Positions 48,689 through 58,316 of a stretch of DNA of 64,000 nt are shown here, piece by piece. Position numbers and translations under genes: made by a program. This DNA is from 67-14 sp020438345 (GTDB lineage Bacteria > Actinomycetota > Thermoleophilia > Solirubrobacterales > 70-9), in assembly GCA_937872475.1 (NCBI GenBank), contig CALMSY010000014.1, positions 1-64,000 of the forward strand, written 5' to 3'. Position 1 is the first letter of the stretch. Each line of letters opens with the position of its first letter. The notes beneath the pieces are model-generated. The model was not told the origin of the DNA and searched no databases. It was given only the letters and a program-made list of their open reading frames with translations.

Positions 48689-51202
48689 CTAGGGCAGGCT
48701 GCCGTCCCAGGAATCGCCATAACAGGCGCGGGACGGACACAGGTCCGAGATATAGCCGTTCGGCTGCAGGAATGACGAGGTCTGGGCGACCGCGAGACTC
48801 GCGCCGCCCGGGGCGCCGTGTGGATCCTGGGCAACCCGGTTCGGCTGGTTGATCAGCGGCGGAACATCAGTGCCGATCGTCTGGCTCGGGTTGTTCGGAT
48901 TCGGGCGGACGGGACCACCATCGAAATAGATGATGTTGCTGCCGCGGTACGGGAAATCAGCCGAGGTCAGTCTTGGCACATTCCAGAGCACGTCATAGTC
49001 CGGCCAACGGCCAGGATCGACCGGGACCTGGTTGGTCTTCATGTCCAGCGAACGGGCCATGGTGTCCGAGGTGAAGTTGGACACCTGATGGTCGCCCAGT
49101 GCCACCTGGAGGGTGATCTTGTGGGCTGGCGTGTTCGGTGGCGGATTGTCGGTCATCACGTGGGTGTAACCGTTCGGCTCGCTACGGTCCCAGAGCATCT
49201 GCATCAGCTGCAGCAGAAGCGGGTGGACCATTTCGTCCGGATACGACCCGTAAAGCAACAGCTTGTAGAGGTCGTAGTTGGTCGAGCGAGGCAGCAGGAT
49301 CGAGTAGGTCATCGCCCCGACCAGTAGCGACGACTGAATGAAGTCCGGCGAGAGGGCGGTCAGTGGTCCTCCCAGGATTCCTCCTTGGCTGGCGCCCATG
49401 TAAAAGACATGGTCGGTTCTGATTACCGATTCACCGGCCGTGTATCCGTCGCCGTCCTGGAAGGCGGCGTGAGTACCGAGCCCCTGGGGGTGGTACATGA
49501 GCCGGGCCAGGTACAACTCGTTGATCAATGCCTGGGCGAGACGGTCAGCCAGCACGTCGAAGTTGGACAGGTCAGGCAGCGCGGTGGTCATGACCTGGAC
49601 CACGTCGTTGCTGGCCATTCCGATTTCGTCGGTGGCACAAAGCGTCATCCCGGTATCGGCGAGCTCAGGGTTCACGCCGCCATACACGCCGTCAGCCCGG
49701 CCGAACAGGCCATGCCCGAAAACCATCGGCCGGGTCTTGGCCGCTCCCGGCTCGACACCAACCTGGGGAACGACACAATCCAGGTTGGCCTGGTAGTAGC
49801 CATTACGTGTCGGCAGCCCGTCTGCGGTGAGTTTCATCGTTCCTCCCGGGCCGCAACTCGGCTCGAGGAAGCATGGCACCATGAAGCTGCCCTGAATCTT
49901 GCGGGCGATCCGGGGGTTCTGGATGGGGGTGAACGTCTGGACATTGTCGATCTGGAACGTCGGCGCGTTACCCTGGACGATCTGGTCACCGAGGTTCGTG
50001 TCGCCAAGCTCGGCGAAAGCGCGGTCGCGCATGCTGAGCGCACGCTTGTAGTTGTTCTCATTGCTGGCGACAGTGAAATCCCAGGCCAGGTAGAGGTCGT
50101 TCCGCTTGATTCCCGCTTCGCGGAGCTTCTCGAAGAGCTTTTCGAAGTGTGGCCGCCGGTCATTGATTCCGGACTGGCTTGACGGGATCTGGTCGCGGTA
50201 ATAGCGGAAGGCTGTCGGTGCCGTCAGCGGACTGCCGTTGACGTCGGTGAGGTTCCGCAGGGCCACGATGTAATGGCCACCCGCATCGAAGTTCTCGGCG
50301 GGCTTGATCTCCAGGGTTCGCGATTGATCCGAGGTGGCGTTCGAGTCGGCTTCCGCCCAAATCGGATGTCGTTCACCGGTCCTGGTGTTGATGACCACGA
50401 CTTTCTGGTCGGGGCTGGCGTAGTCACCGAGGTGGTTCAGCGGGACAAGGTTGTTGGCCTTGACAGCTTCCAGTGAATCAACGCCGGGGATCCGGACGAC
50501 AATCCCCTGGCCGTGGCTGAAGCCATCTGAATCGGCGAACTTGCCGGGGTTGATCGGTGTGCCTGACGTGTTGCTGGGCATCGCGTCGGCGGTGAAGTTG
50601 ACCCGCTTGCCGGTCGGGCTGGAAGGATCGTTGACTGTGTAGAAGTCGTTCGGGAAAGGCAGCATGCACATGCCTTCCTTCGGTTTTGCGATGAAGTCAC
50701 AGGTCGCAGCCCGGGTCAGGTCAACCCCCGGCAGCTGGCAGGGAGCCTGGTCACGGTCCATCGACTTTGTGACCTTGGTGCGTCGCTTCCCGTTCACGAC
50801 CGTGAAAGTCAGGGTTCGCGCCTCGCAGCCGTTGACGGCGACTTTCGAATTCGCGGTCAGATTGAGCGTGATTACTTTCACCCGCTTCTTGCCGAACCGG
50901 ACGGTCTTGCCCTTGGCTAGTTGACTGGAAGGAACATCGAAAGTGCCGGTGGTCGCTGAAACCCGGATCTTTGCCCGCTTGTTCGCGCGGACCTTCACCT
51001 TCACCTTGCCTCTGGCGAGCTGGCTGGATTTCAGGGTGAGAACCTGAACCCGCGGCTTCACTGCCTTGACCTTCTTCTTTTTCTTCTTTCCGGTCTTCTT
51101 GGCCGAGGTGTCGGCCGGGGCGGCGGTGGAAACCGCAGAGATGGAACCGGTGAAGATGGTTCCCGCAAAGAGAATCATCAACAGAACCGCAACGCGACGC
51201 AT
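48689..51202 (-). CDS. Large secreted alpha/beta-hydrolase-like protein
   Basis: 837 residues. Signal peptide 1-28, then an extremely Lys-rich stretch (KKTGKKKKKKVKAVK) and a basic beta domain of about 110 residues. A mature part of about 650 residues contains the nucleophile-elbow-like FYMGASQGGILGG (Gly-x-Ser-x-Gly) near residue 610, with a later ALGDHQVSNF that could supply the acid/His pair. Several cysteines suggest disulfides (MVPCFLEPSCGPGG; LCPSRACYG at the end). Lipase or esterase activity is likely, substrate unknown. Convergent with the deacetylase gene across a shared terminator. Confidence 0.7.
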   Translation of the reverse strand: MRRVAVLLMILFAGTIFTGSISAVSTAAPADTSAKKTGKKKKKKVKAVKPRVQVLTLKSSQLARGKVKVKVRANKRAKIRVSATTGTFDVPSSQLAKGKTVRFGKKRVKVITLNLTANSKVAVNGCEARTLTFTVVNGKRRTKVTKSMDRDQAPCQLPGVDLTRAATCDFIAKPKEGMCMLPFPNDFYTVNDPSSPTGKRVNFTADAMPSNTSGTPINPGKFADSDGFSHGQGIVVRIPGVDSLEAVKANNLVPLNHLGDYASPDQKVVVINTRTGERHPIWAEADSNATSDQSRTLEIKPAENFDAGGHYIVALRNLTDVNGSPLTAPTAFRYYRDQIPSSQSGINDRRPHFEKLFEKLREAGIKRNDLYLAWDFTVASNENNYKRALSMRDRAFAELGDTNLGDQIVQGNAPTFQIDNVQTFTPIQNPRIARKIQGSFMVPCFLEPSCGPGGTMKLTADGLPTRNGYYQANLDCVVPQVGVEPGAAKTRPMVFGHGLFGRADGVYGGVNPELADTGMTLCATDEIGMASNDVVQVMTTALPDLSNFDVLADRLAQALINELYLARLMYHPQGLGTHAAFQDGDGYTAGESVIRTDHVFYMGASQGGILGGPLTALSPDFIQSSLLVGAMTYSILLPRSTNYDLYKLLLYGSYPDEMVHPLLLQLMQMLWDRSEPNGYTHVMTDNPPPNTPAHKITLQVALGDHQVSNFTSDTMARSLDMKTNQVPVDPGRWPDYDVLWNVPRLTSADFPYRGSNIIYFDGGPVRPNPNNPSQTIGTDVPPLINQPNRVAQDPHGAPGGASLAVAQTSSFLQPNGYISDLCPSRACYGDSWDGSLP

Positions 51203-51489
51203 CGAGTACTTCCTCCCTAGATATTTGAACTGCTCCCTGCCTTCAGGCTACAGGGGAATGAAGATTCTGTGTCTTCCATCACACAGAGCAGGAGTCCGTA
51301 CGGGCTCAGGTTTTCCGAAGTTGCCTCCAGGAGCCGATCCGGACCTGAAACAAACCTTGCTGCGGAATCGCAAGCTCCCCATGGGAGGGCCATTTGATGC
51401 CAATCTGGAGCCTGGGTCCGCAGCCAAGTCCGGACCTCGACGAGTCCTGCGGGCGCTCTGATTCTCTACTGGCCGTGTTCAAGAACCTG

Positions 51490-52668
51490 ATGACAAAGAC
51501 ACATTTCCGGCGTTTCGGGCTGCTTGCCTTGGCTCTGCCGGTGCTCTTTATGGCCATCCAGTCCGCAGCACAGCCCGCACAGGCCGGGATCTACAACCGT
51601 GCCGGAATGTGGATCTGGTACGTCGACGATTCGAACGGCGGGAATCTCGGATCAATCATCCGGGAAGCGAAACGGGCCAGGGTCGGCACGGTCTACATCA
51701 AGTCGGGTGACGGGGACGATGCCTGGAGCCAGTTCAACCGCCGCCTGGTGAACCGCCTCCACCGGGCAGGACTCAAAGTTTGTGGCTGGCAGTACGTGTA
51801 CGGCGACAAGCCCGTTGCCGAAGCCCGAATTTCGGCAGTCGCGAAGCGGCGCGGAGCGGACTGCTTCGTGATCGACGCCGAAGCTGAATACGAGCAGAGC
51901 AAATACGCAGCGGCCGACATGTACATCCGGGAACTCCGGCGGCTCGTCGGCCCCCGCTTCCCGCTCGCACTCTCGACTTTTCCCTACGCGCATTACCACC
52001 CGAGCTTCCCCTACTCGGTCTTCCTTGGTCCAGGAGCGGCCACCGCAAACCTGCCGCAGGTCTACTGGCATGCGATCGGTGATTCAGTCCGCACCACGGT
52101 TGAGATCACCTGGGAGCAGAACACGATTTACAAACGGCGAATCTGGCCGGTCGGACAGACCTACGAAAACCCGCCGATCAGCGAGATCCTGGCGTTCCGG
52201 CGTTTCATGCTGAACTACGGCAGCGCCCCGAGCTGGTGGTCCTGGCAGGAAACCAACTCGACTGAATGGAGGGCTCTCGGCAAGACGGTGCCCCGGGTGG
52301 GCGGCTACCGCCCATACACGGGAAAGCCGACAGTCGAGAGAGGCATGAAAGGTGACCAGGTCGTCTGGCTCCAGCAACATCTGATCGGGGCCGGCTACAA
52401 CCTCGAACCAACTGGAATTTTCTCGGCGAGCACCTACCGCGCGGTGCGGAAGTTCCAGCAGTCGCGAGGACTGGAAGTCGACGGTGTCGTGGGCACCTCG
52501 ACCTGGAACCGTCTGCTCAGGGTCACACCGGTCAGGGTCCGTTGGTCGGCAGCACGCAACCGCGCCCTGAGGGCCGGGGTTTCATCGGCCGGAGGCGTGA
52601 AGCCGGGGAATCCGCTCTCGGCGAACCTGCCGGCGGTCAGGAACGAGTTGGCCGGAGTTTCGAAGTAG
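51490..52668 (+). CDS. Secreted protein with glycoside-hydrolase-like domain and peptidoglycan-binding domain
   Basis: 392 residues from ATG 51490. Signal peptide to about PAQAG. The central domain (about 35-265) begins GMWIWYVDDSNGGNLGSII and contains GLKVCGWQYVYGDKP, DCFVIDAEAEYEQ and FPLALSTFPYAHYHP, the strand pattern of a TIM-barrel hydrolase with Asp/Glu at strand ends. A PG_binding_1 domain follows (about 285-345: GDQVVWLQQHLIGAGYN, AVRKFQQSRGLEVDGVVG). Probably acts on or binds cell wall. The frame extends upstream but the ATG gives the signal peptide. Confidence 0.8.
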   Translation: MTKTHFRRFGLLALALPVLFMAIQSAAQPAQAGIYNRAGMWIWYVDDSNGGNLGSIIREAKRARVGTVYIKSGDGDDAWSQFNRRLVNRLHRAGLKVCGWQYVYGDKPVAEARISAVAKRRGADCFVIDAEAEYEQSKYAAADMYIRELRRLVGPRFPLALSTFPYAHYHPSFPYSVFLGPGAATANLPQVYWHAIGDSVRTTVEITWEQNTIYKRRIWPVGQTYENPPISEILAFRRFMLNYGSAPSWWSWQETNSTEWRALGKTVPRVGGYRPYTGKPTVERGMKGDQVVWLQQHLIGAGYNLEPTGIFSASTYRAVRKFQQSRGLEVDGVVGTSTWNRLLRVTPVRVRWSAARNRALRAGVSSAGGVKPGNPLSANLPAVRNELAGVSK

Positions 52669-52686
52669 AAAGACCGGGGTTCCCGT

Positions 52687-53538
52687 TCAACGGGCGATCA
52701 TCGTGGTCAGTTCGCCGATCTGGGGGGAGCTGACCACAAGTTCGTCGCCGTCTTCCAGCCAGGTCCTGGGATCCATCGCGAGGCCGACCCCGGATGGAGT
52801 GCCGGTTGAAATGATGTCGCCGGGCTCGAGGGTCATCCAGGACGAGAGTGTGGAGATCAGCTGGGGGACCGGGAAGATCAGGTCGGCGGTGGAGGAACTC
52901 TGGCGCTCTTCGCCGTTGACATGCATCGCGATTCCGATTTCGTTGTGAGGCCCGGCTTCGTCGGGAGTGACCAGGGCCGGTCCACAGGGCGCTGAGCCGT
53001 CGAAGACCTTGCCGGCCATCCATTGCATGGTCAGGCCTTGCAGATCACGGGCCGAAAGGTCGTTCAGAAGGGTGTAGCCGGCCACATGGTCGAGAGCGTC
53101 ATCAACCTTCACGTCTGAAGCACGGCGACCGACTACAAAGGCGACCTCGGCTTCGTAGTCAACCTTGCGGCTCGCTTCGGGCAACTTCACCGTCGCCCGA
53201 TCCGGGACCAGGGCGTTTCGGTACTTGCCGAAGATGGTAGGTGCCTTCGGTCGATCCATTCCGGTCTCTTCTGCATGGGCGCGGTAGTTGAGACCGATAC
53301 AAATGATCTTGTCCGGGTCCGGGACCGGAGTGAGAATGCCGCCGGGGCCAACCAGCAGCGCCTGGCCGGAACCGGAGTCAACTGCGGACTTCACCTCGTC
53401 CAGACGTCCGGAAGCAATCAAGTCCTTGAGGCTGCTTTCGGTTTCACCACCGATCAGATCCCAGGCATCGATCACCCCCGCTTCTGTCTGGACACCGGCC
53501 CGCGGGCCCCGATCGGATGCGTAGGTGACGAGTCTCAT
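52687..53538 (-). CDS. Fumarylacetoacetate hydrolase-family protein
   Basis: 283 residues with the FAH-type fold. A short N-terminal domain is followed by the core: ICIGLNYRAHAEE, PTIFGKYRNALV, DYEAEVAFVVGRRA (metal Glu), GYTLLNDLSARDLQ, and terminal DIISTGTPSGVGLAM. Members hydrolyse C-C bonds, hydrate or decarboxylate small diketo acids; the substrate here cannot be assigned. ATG 53538. Upstream is tRNA-Asp on the opposite strand. Confidence 0.92.
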   Translation of the reverse strand: MRLVTYASDRGPRAGVQTEAGVIDAWDLIGGETESSLKDLIASGRLDEVKSAVDSGSGQALLVGPGGILTPVPDPDKIICIGLNYRAHAEETGMDRPKAPTIFGKYRNALVPDRATVKLPEASRKVDYEAEVAFVVGRRASDVKVDDALDHVAGYTLLNDLSARDLQGLTMQWMAGKVFDGSAPCGPALVTPDEAGPHNEIGIAMHVNGEERQSSSTADLIFPVPQLISTLSSWMTLEPGDIISTGTPSGVGLAMDPRTWLEDGDELVVSSPQIGELTTMIAR

Positions 53539-53632
53539 GGCGGCGAGTTTACGGGCCGGGACGGGTCAGGTGTCGCCATTCGATCGAGACTGCGATAATG
53601 CCCGCCCGGTTGGTTTCGACCGATCGCCTCAC

Positions 53633-53706
53633 GGGGGCGTAGCTCAGTTGGTTAGAGCGCTGGCCTGTCACGCCAGAGGCCGCGGGTTCAAGTCCCGTCG
53701 CTCCCG
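53633..53706 (+). tRNA. tRNA-Asp (anticodon GTC)
   Basis: 74-nt cloverleaf. Acceptor GGGGGCG/CGCTCCC (one G-T pair), D stem GCTC/GAGC, anticodon stem CTGGC/GCCAG with loop CTGTCAC (anticodon GTC), T arm GCGGG-TTCAAGT-CCCGT, discriminator G, no encoded CCA. Confidence 0.97.
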
Positions 53707-53731
53707 TTACATGTGGCGTCTCGCGCGCCTG

Positions 53732-53760
53732 AACGCCGTCAGCGAAACGCTGGCGGCGTT
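53732..53760. terminator. Hairpin between tRNA-Asp and the convergent SDR gene
   Basis: AACGCCGTCAGCG and CGCTGGCGGCGTT pair (one G-T) around an AAA loop, followed by GTTCGTT on the plus strand. It can serve both convergent units. Confidence 0.75.
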
Positions 53761-53777
53761 GTTCGTTGGCAGGAGAA

Positions 53778-55298
53778 CTACCAGGGCGAGGGTTTGTAAT
53801 CCTTGAGGAAGACGCCGTGGATGTCTTCGCCGGCTTCGCCGCGGATGATCGGGTCGTAGACGCGGGCCGCGCCGTCCACAAGGTCGAGCGGGGCGTGGAA
53901 GCCGTCTTCGGCAAGGCGTTTCTTCATGGGGTGGGGACGCTCGTCTGTAATCCAGCCGGTGTCTACCGCTGTCATCAGGATGCCGTCGGATTCCAGCATC
54001 TCGTGGGCGCTGGTCCGGGTCAGCATGTTTAGCGCCGCTTTGGCCATGTTGGTGTGAGGATGGCCTGGACCCTTGTAACCCCGCGAGAACTGGCCTTCCA
54101 TCGCCGAGACATTGACCACGTAAGTACGACGGGCGGCTGAACTCGCCATCGCCTGCCGCAGCCGGCCGATCAGGATGAAGGGAGCGGTCATGTTGCAGAG
54201 CTGTACCTCGAGCAGCTCGATCGGATCCACCTCGCTGACCGTCTGGATCCAGGAGTTCGTGTCCACCACATCCGGGACCAGGCCACCGGCGTCGATCGCC
54301 CGTCCGGAATCAACCAGGTCGAAATCAGCCGATCCGGCCGTCAACGCCAGGGCGGTGACGGCATGCGGCGTCGGCGCCCAGTGGGCCGCTGGCTGTGCGG
54401 CGGGTCGGACCTCCGACACCTCACCCTGCTTCCCGCCCCGGTGGTTGCCGGGGCCCTCGAGATGGGCCGGGTCAAGGTGGTGTTCTCCGTGGCGGGCGAA
54501 GGTCTCGATTTCCGGGACCGGCCCCGGTTCAAGCTCTTCCATTTCCGCCTGGATCAGTGGGGCGTAGGCCTCCGGGCTGCGGCGGACTGTCTGACAGGCA
54601 TTGTTGATCAGGATGTCGAGCGGGCCTTTCGCAGCGACCGAGTCGGCCAGGTCAATCACCTGGCCCGGGTCTCGCAAGTCGATGCCGACAATGTGGAGGC
54701 GACCAAACCAGTCATCGGCGTCGTCCATCGCCCTGAAGCGTCGGACTGCATCGTTTGGAAAGCGGGTCGTGATCGTGGTGTCTGCGCCGTCCCTGAGCAA
54801 TCGCAAAGCGATGTACATCCCGATCTTGGCCCGGCCCCCGGTCAGCAACGCCCGTTTGCCAGACAGGTCAGTGCGGGCGTCCCTTCGGGCATGATTGAAG
54901 GCGGCGCAGTCAGGGCAGAGCTGATGGTAGAAAGCGTCGACCACGTGGAAGCTCTCTTTGCAGATGTAACAGGCGCGTGGTTCGATCAAGGTGCCGGCTG
55001 TGGCGCCTTTTGTCTCCGAAACCAGTGGCAGGCCTTCTGTTTCGTCGTCGATCCTGCCGGGTGCGGCGGTAGCGGTCCGGGCGGTGATCCGGGCGTCATG
55101 TTCCAGCACTTGCCGACGCTTCTCCAGCTTGCGGCGCTTCTTGACTGATTTGTAAAGGCCGGCTGCCGCCTGCTGGACTGTGATCGAATCAGGATGTTCG
55201 GTCGGCAGCCGGTCGAGTTCACCGATCACCCGCAGGGCAACCTCCAGATCGGCAGGCTCGATGCGTTCGTCAGTTTCAGGTCGGCTGCGCTGGTCCAT
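53778..55298 (-). CDS. Short-chain dehydrogenase-like protein with N-terminal zinc ribbon
   Basis: 506 residues from ATG 55298. An N-terminal helical region (1-105, with Lys/Arg-rich KSVKKRRKLEKRRQVLE) is followed by a four-cysteine zinc ribbon, CYICKESF...LCPDC, then a Rossmann SDR core. Core motifs are LLTGGRAKIGMYIALRLL and LINNACQ. Where the catalytic Tyr-x3-Lys is expected the protein has PHTNMAKAALNML, so the tyrosine is replaced by threonine. About 80 residues after the NNAC motif form an insert. The longer frame to 55673 overlaps the divergent FMN reductase and is rejected. Function unknown. Confidence 0.82.
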   Translation of the reverse strand: MDQRSRPETDERIEPADLEVALRVIGELDRLPTEHPDSITVQQAAAGLYKSVKKRRKLEKRRQVLEHDARITARTATAAPGRIDDETEGLPLVSETKGATAGTLIEPRACYICKESFHVVDAFYHQLCPDCAAFNHARRDARTDLSGKRALLTGGRAKIGMYIALRLLRDGADTTITTRFPNDAVRRFRAMDDADDWFGRLHIVGIDLRDPGQVIDLADSVAAKGPLDILINNACQTVRRSPEAYAPLIQAEMEELEPGPVPEIETFARHGEHHLDPAHLEGPGNHRGGKQGEVSEVRPAAQPAAHWAPTPHAVTALALTAGSADFDLVDSGRAIDAGGLVPDVVDTNSWIQTVSEVDPIELLEVQLCNMTAPFILIGRLRQAMASSAARRTYVVNVSAMEGQFSRGYKGPGHPHTNMAKAALNMLTRTSAHEMLESDGILMTAVDTGWITDERPHPMKKRLAEDGFHAPLDLVDGAARVYDPIIRGEAGEDIHGVFLKDYKPSPW

Positions 55299-55367
55299 GA
55301 GCTGGTCCCGGAAAGGGCGTCGAAGACGATAACCGGCCTTCGGGCCCGCTGGCGGTAGGCTCCGCCG

Positions 55368-55931
55368 ATGATCAACCTCCTCGTAGTCATCGCAAGCGTC
55401 CGGCCCGGCCGGGTCGGCGAGTCCGTTGCCAACTGGTTCACTCCGATCGCTGAAGCAGACGGCCGTTTCAACGTGGAAATCGCTGACCTGAAGCAGCTGG
55501 ATCTGCCATTCATGGACGAACCGAACATGCCCGGCCGCCGCGAATACACCAAGGAACACACGAAGACCTGGAGCGCGACTGTCGAGCGGGCAGACACATT
55601 CGTCTTCGTCACACCGGAGTACAACGCAACCCCTGCCCCGGCTCTCAAGAACGCGATCGATTACCTCTACCACGAATGGTCATTCAAGCCTGCATCCTTC
55701 GTCAGCTACGGCGGCGTATGGGCGGGTGCCCGGGCGGTCCAGGCCCTGAAGCCGACCCTGACCCAGCTTTCGGTCATGCCGGTTCCGGAGATGGTGCCGA
55801 TCCCCGGAGTTTCCGGACTGCTTGATGATGAAGGTGACTTCCAGGGCACTGAAGTGCACGAGAAAAGTGCAGGGGGAATGCTTGATTCGCTAGCCAGGTG
55901 GTCTGAGGCACTGAAGTCACTCCGGCAGTAG
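55368..55931 (+). CDS. NADPH-dependent FMN reductase-family flavoprotein
   Basis: 187 residues with a flavodoxin-like fold. The phosphate-binding loop SVRPGRVGESVANWF is close to the N terminus, and TPEYNATPAPALKNAIDYL is the family's isoalloxazine-contact motif, followed by SYGGVWAGARAVQ. It reduces flavins, quinones, azo compounds or chromate depending on member. ATG 55368; divergent from the SDR gene with about 70 bases between starts. Confidence 0.92.
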   Translation: MINLLVVIASVRPGRVGESVANWFTPIAEADGRFNVEIADLKQLDLPFMDEPNMPGRREYTKEHTKTWSATVERADTFVFVTPEYNATPAPALKNAIDYLYHEWSFKPASFVSYGGVWAGARAVQALKPTLTQLSVMPVPEMVPIPGVSGLLDDEGDFQGTEVHEKSAGGMLDSLARWSEALKSLRQ

Positions 55932-55948
55932 GTCACTCGCCCCGGAAA

Positions 55949-55980
55949 AAGAGAACGCCCCGGATCCGGGGCGTTCTCTT
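55949..55980. terminator. Perfect-palindrome terminator between convergent genes
   Basis: AAGAGAACGCCCCGG and CCGGGGCGTTCTCTT form a 15-bp perfect stem with the central dinucleotide AT. On the minus strand it is followed by TTTCCGGGG, fitting the ceramidase-like gene; it also ends the FMN reductase gene. Confidence 0.9.
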
Positions 55981-56021
55981 CGCTTGACGTTGGATGTGCT
56001 TGTGGGGCTGCACCGGGCCGC

Positions 56022-58316
56022 TCACGAGGTGCGGATCGTCACCGACCTCTTCATGGAACCGGTTCCCCTGGCGCTTACCACCACCCGGAGCTTCGCCTTC
56101 GACCTGGCTTTGCGGGTGGTCCGGACCTTGATCGGCGCGGTTGCTGCCTTGCCCGGGCTCAACACACCAAGCGACTTGCAGGATGGGGTGACCTTGATGC
56201 CCTTCTTTGCCTTTCGCGGAACCTTGGCGCAGACCCGGACCCGGGTTGTGTCGGCGGTTCCGGTGTTCTTCACCTTGACCACGAGAACCGTCGATTTGCC
56301 GCGCTTGACCTTGGTCTTCTTCAGCTTCACCTTGACTATCTTCAGTCTGGGAGCGGGCTTCGGTGGGGCCACACTGACCGCGACCGAAGCTTCGGCCGTA
56401 TTTCCGGCTCCGTCAGCCACCTTTACCGTGGCGGTTCCAGCGGCACTGCTTTCGCAAACCACCTTCAAACCGCTGAGCCTGGTCCCGTCCTGGCAAGTCC
56501 AGTGGGCAGAGACCAGTTTGCCGGAACCGCCGGTGATTCCCGCCTCCAGCGTCGCGCCGTCCCAGGCTCTTGAGACAAGGGTCGCCTTGCCCTGAAGGGC
56601 AGGGTTGACCACGATCTGTTGTTCCCAGCTGCGGGTCTTCGAGTTGCTGCCGGTCACTGTCGCCTTCACTTCATAGGTGCCGGGACCCGGGAATGTGTGG
56701 TCGAAGCGATCCTGGTTGGTCGTCGTCGCGACGCTGCCGTCACCGAAATTCCAGTCAATCGCGGTGGGTGCCGGTACCGACCCATCCTGCGACTTGGCGC
56801 TGGATCCGTACAGGTTCACGACCGGGTCGGCCGACTCGAGGGTGTCCGGGTACCACTGCACTCCCGGCCGGTCCGCAACGTCAGCATTGAACGGGGCGTG
56901 GACCACCTGCGGTGTTGTGGAGAAGCCGATGGCCGAAGCTCCCGCCAGTGCCGCGGCAACATTGTCGGCCGGCAGGTCGGGACCCACGTTGTAGGTCTCG
57001 AAGTTGCTTGAGCCAAACTGCTGATCGGTGTAGTCGGACCTCTCGTAGTAGTAGCCCAGCATGTCTCCGGACTGACTCATCGTGTTCACGTGCCGGGCGC
57101 CACTGATTCCGGCGCGGATAGCGAAGTTCACCTCGGCGAAAGCCTCACCGGGGTTTGTCGCGTAGACGACATCACCGATCCGTGCTGTTCCCACATAGGC
57201 ACCGATCATCTTCGTGTCTTCATTCGGACCCGCCGTCAGATAGGGCGGCTCTTTCGAGCGCGGAAGGGTGCAGAACTCCTCACTGTCCAGGCAGATCCCC
57301 TCGGCCAGGAGGTGGTAGCTGATTCCGGTCAGGAGCATCTCGTTGTCAGCCAGCGTTTCGATTTTCTGTTCACTGGCCGCAATGGTGGCGTCGGTCAGCG
57401 GGGTGGCCTTCGCGAGCGTCCTCTGGATTTCATTGGCGACGATCTTGCCCTGCGGGATGACCTCGTCGTAGGTGTTCACCGATCCTGGAGGCTCCTGGCG
57501 GCCGAGGGTGCCCGGGCCGATCACTGTCGTGCCTCCGTTCAGTTCATCCAGTGCCTTGCGGGCATAGCCCGGCCAGTCGGCAGACAGCTCGTCATTGTCG
57601 CCGCCGTTGAACTGATCCGGATGGTTCGGAACCGAGGCGTAAACGGCATTCGTCGCACCGGTTTTCGGATCACGTGCCCACATCACCGGGACCTCGTTGT
57701 CATACGGAAAACCGTCAGGGTGGTTGGTGCCTTGGCCGTTCTGCCAGATAAACGAGCGAAGATTGCCGACCCCGGTCCAGATCTCTGACGGCTTGACGTT
57801 CGATGCGGCTTCGGTTGCGGCGGCGACCGTCTGGTCACTCAGTTTCTTCAGATAGTCGCCGTCGACCGTGCCCCAGATGCCAACCACGGTCGGGGCGGCG
57901 TGGACGTGGGTAGTGGAGATGATCACATTGGCCCGGGTGATCTTGTATCCCTGGGCGTTCAGTGCGTCGGCGATTCTCTGCCGGGTGGCATCCACACCAT
58001 ATGGGGCATTCTCGTAGTCGTAGGCGGCAAACCAGCCAGCCGAGTCAACGACCACGAAGACATTCGCCTTGTCACCCTTGCCGACCACGAAGGCCCGGGC
58101 TTCCAGGTTGTCATGGACCTTCATGGTTGGTCCGTCCTTGTACCCGTATCCGCCGATGTACTGCGGGGCATCCGGGTTGATGCTCTTGACCGCAGCACCG
58201 ACATCGAAAACCGCCGGATCTGCGGCGCCGGACCGGCTCGGACCAGCAAGAAAACAAAGTACGGCTATCGCCAGCGCACCAAGCAACGCCGGCAGGGGAC
58301 GGACTTCCGCGGACAT
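56022..58316 (-). CDS. Secreted neutral/alkaline ceramidase-like hydrolase
   Basis: About 764 residues from ATG 58316, preceded by GAGAGGAGAAATTC. Signal peptide to about SGAADP. The N-terminal ceramidase-type domain (about 30-450) shows FDVGAAVKSINPDAPQYIGG, VIISTTHVHAAPTV (zinc His region), VPNHPDQFNGGDNDELSADW (zinc His) and NPGEAFAEVNFAIR. A PKD-like domain (WNFGDGSVATTTNQ) and a Lys/Arg-rich CARDB-like domain ending VTIRTS follow. Family enzymes cleave the amide bond of ceramides. Some actinobacterial homologues lack proven substrates. Its presence with an AUR1-like enzyme in the same window is suggestive. Confidence 0.82.
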   Translation of the reverse strand: MSAEVRPLPALLGALAIAVLCFLAGPSRSGAADPAVFDVGAAVKSINPDAPQYIGGYGYKDGPTMKVHDNLEARAFVVGKGDKANVFVVVDSAGWFAAYDYENAPYGVDATRQRIADALNAQGYKITRANVIISTTHVHAAPTVVGIWGTVDGDYLKKLSDQTVAAATEAASNVKPSEIWTGVGNLRSFIWQNGQGTNHPDGFPYDNEVPVMWARDPKTGATNAVYASVPNHPDQFNGGDNDELSADWPGYARKALDELNGGTTVIGPGTLGRQEPPGSVNTYDEVIPQGKIVANEIQRTLAKATPLTDATIAASEQKIETLADNEMLLTGISYHLLAEGICLDSEEFCTLPRSKEPPYLTAGPNEDTKMIGAYVGTARIGDVVYATNPGEAFAEVNFAIRAGISGARHVNTMSQSGDMLGYYYERSDYTDQQFGSSNFETYNVGPDLPADNVAAALAGASAIGFSTTPQVVHAPFNADVADRPGVQWYPDTLESADPVVNLYGSSAKSQDGSVPAPTAIDWNFGDGSVATTTNQDRFDHTFPGPGTYEVKATVTGSNSKTRSWEQQIVVNPALQGKATLVSRAWDGATLEAGITGGSGKLVSAHWTCQDGTRLSGLKVVCESSAAGTATVKVADGAGNTAEASVAVSVAPPKPAPRLKIVKVKLKKTKVKRGKSTVLVVKVKNTGTADTTRVRVCAKVPRKAKKGIKVTPSCKSLGVLSPGKAATAPIKVRTTRKARSKAKLRVVVSARGTGSMKRSVTIRTS

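Noticed and set aside
51203..51489. Intergenic stretch before the peptidoglycan-binding protein
   Set aside because: I looked for RNA structures, repeats and small genes and found nothing convincing.
55299..55673. N-terminal extension of the zinc-ribbon SDR frame
   Set aside because: It overlaps the divergent FMN reductase gene, and ATG 55298 gives a sensible start.
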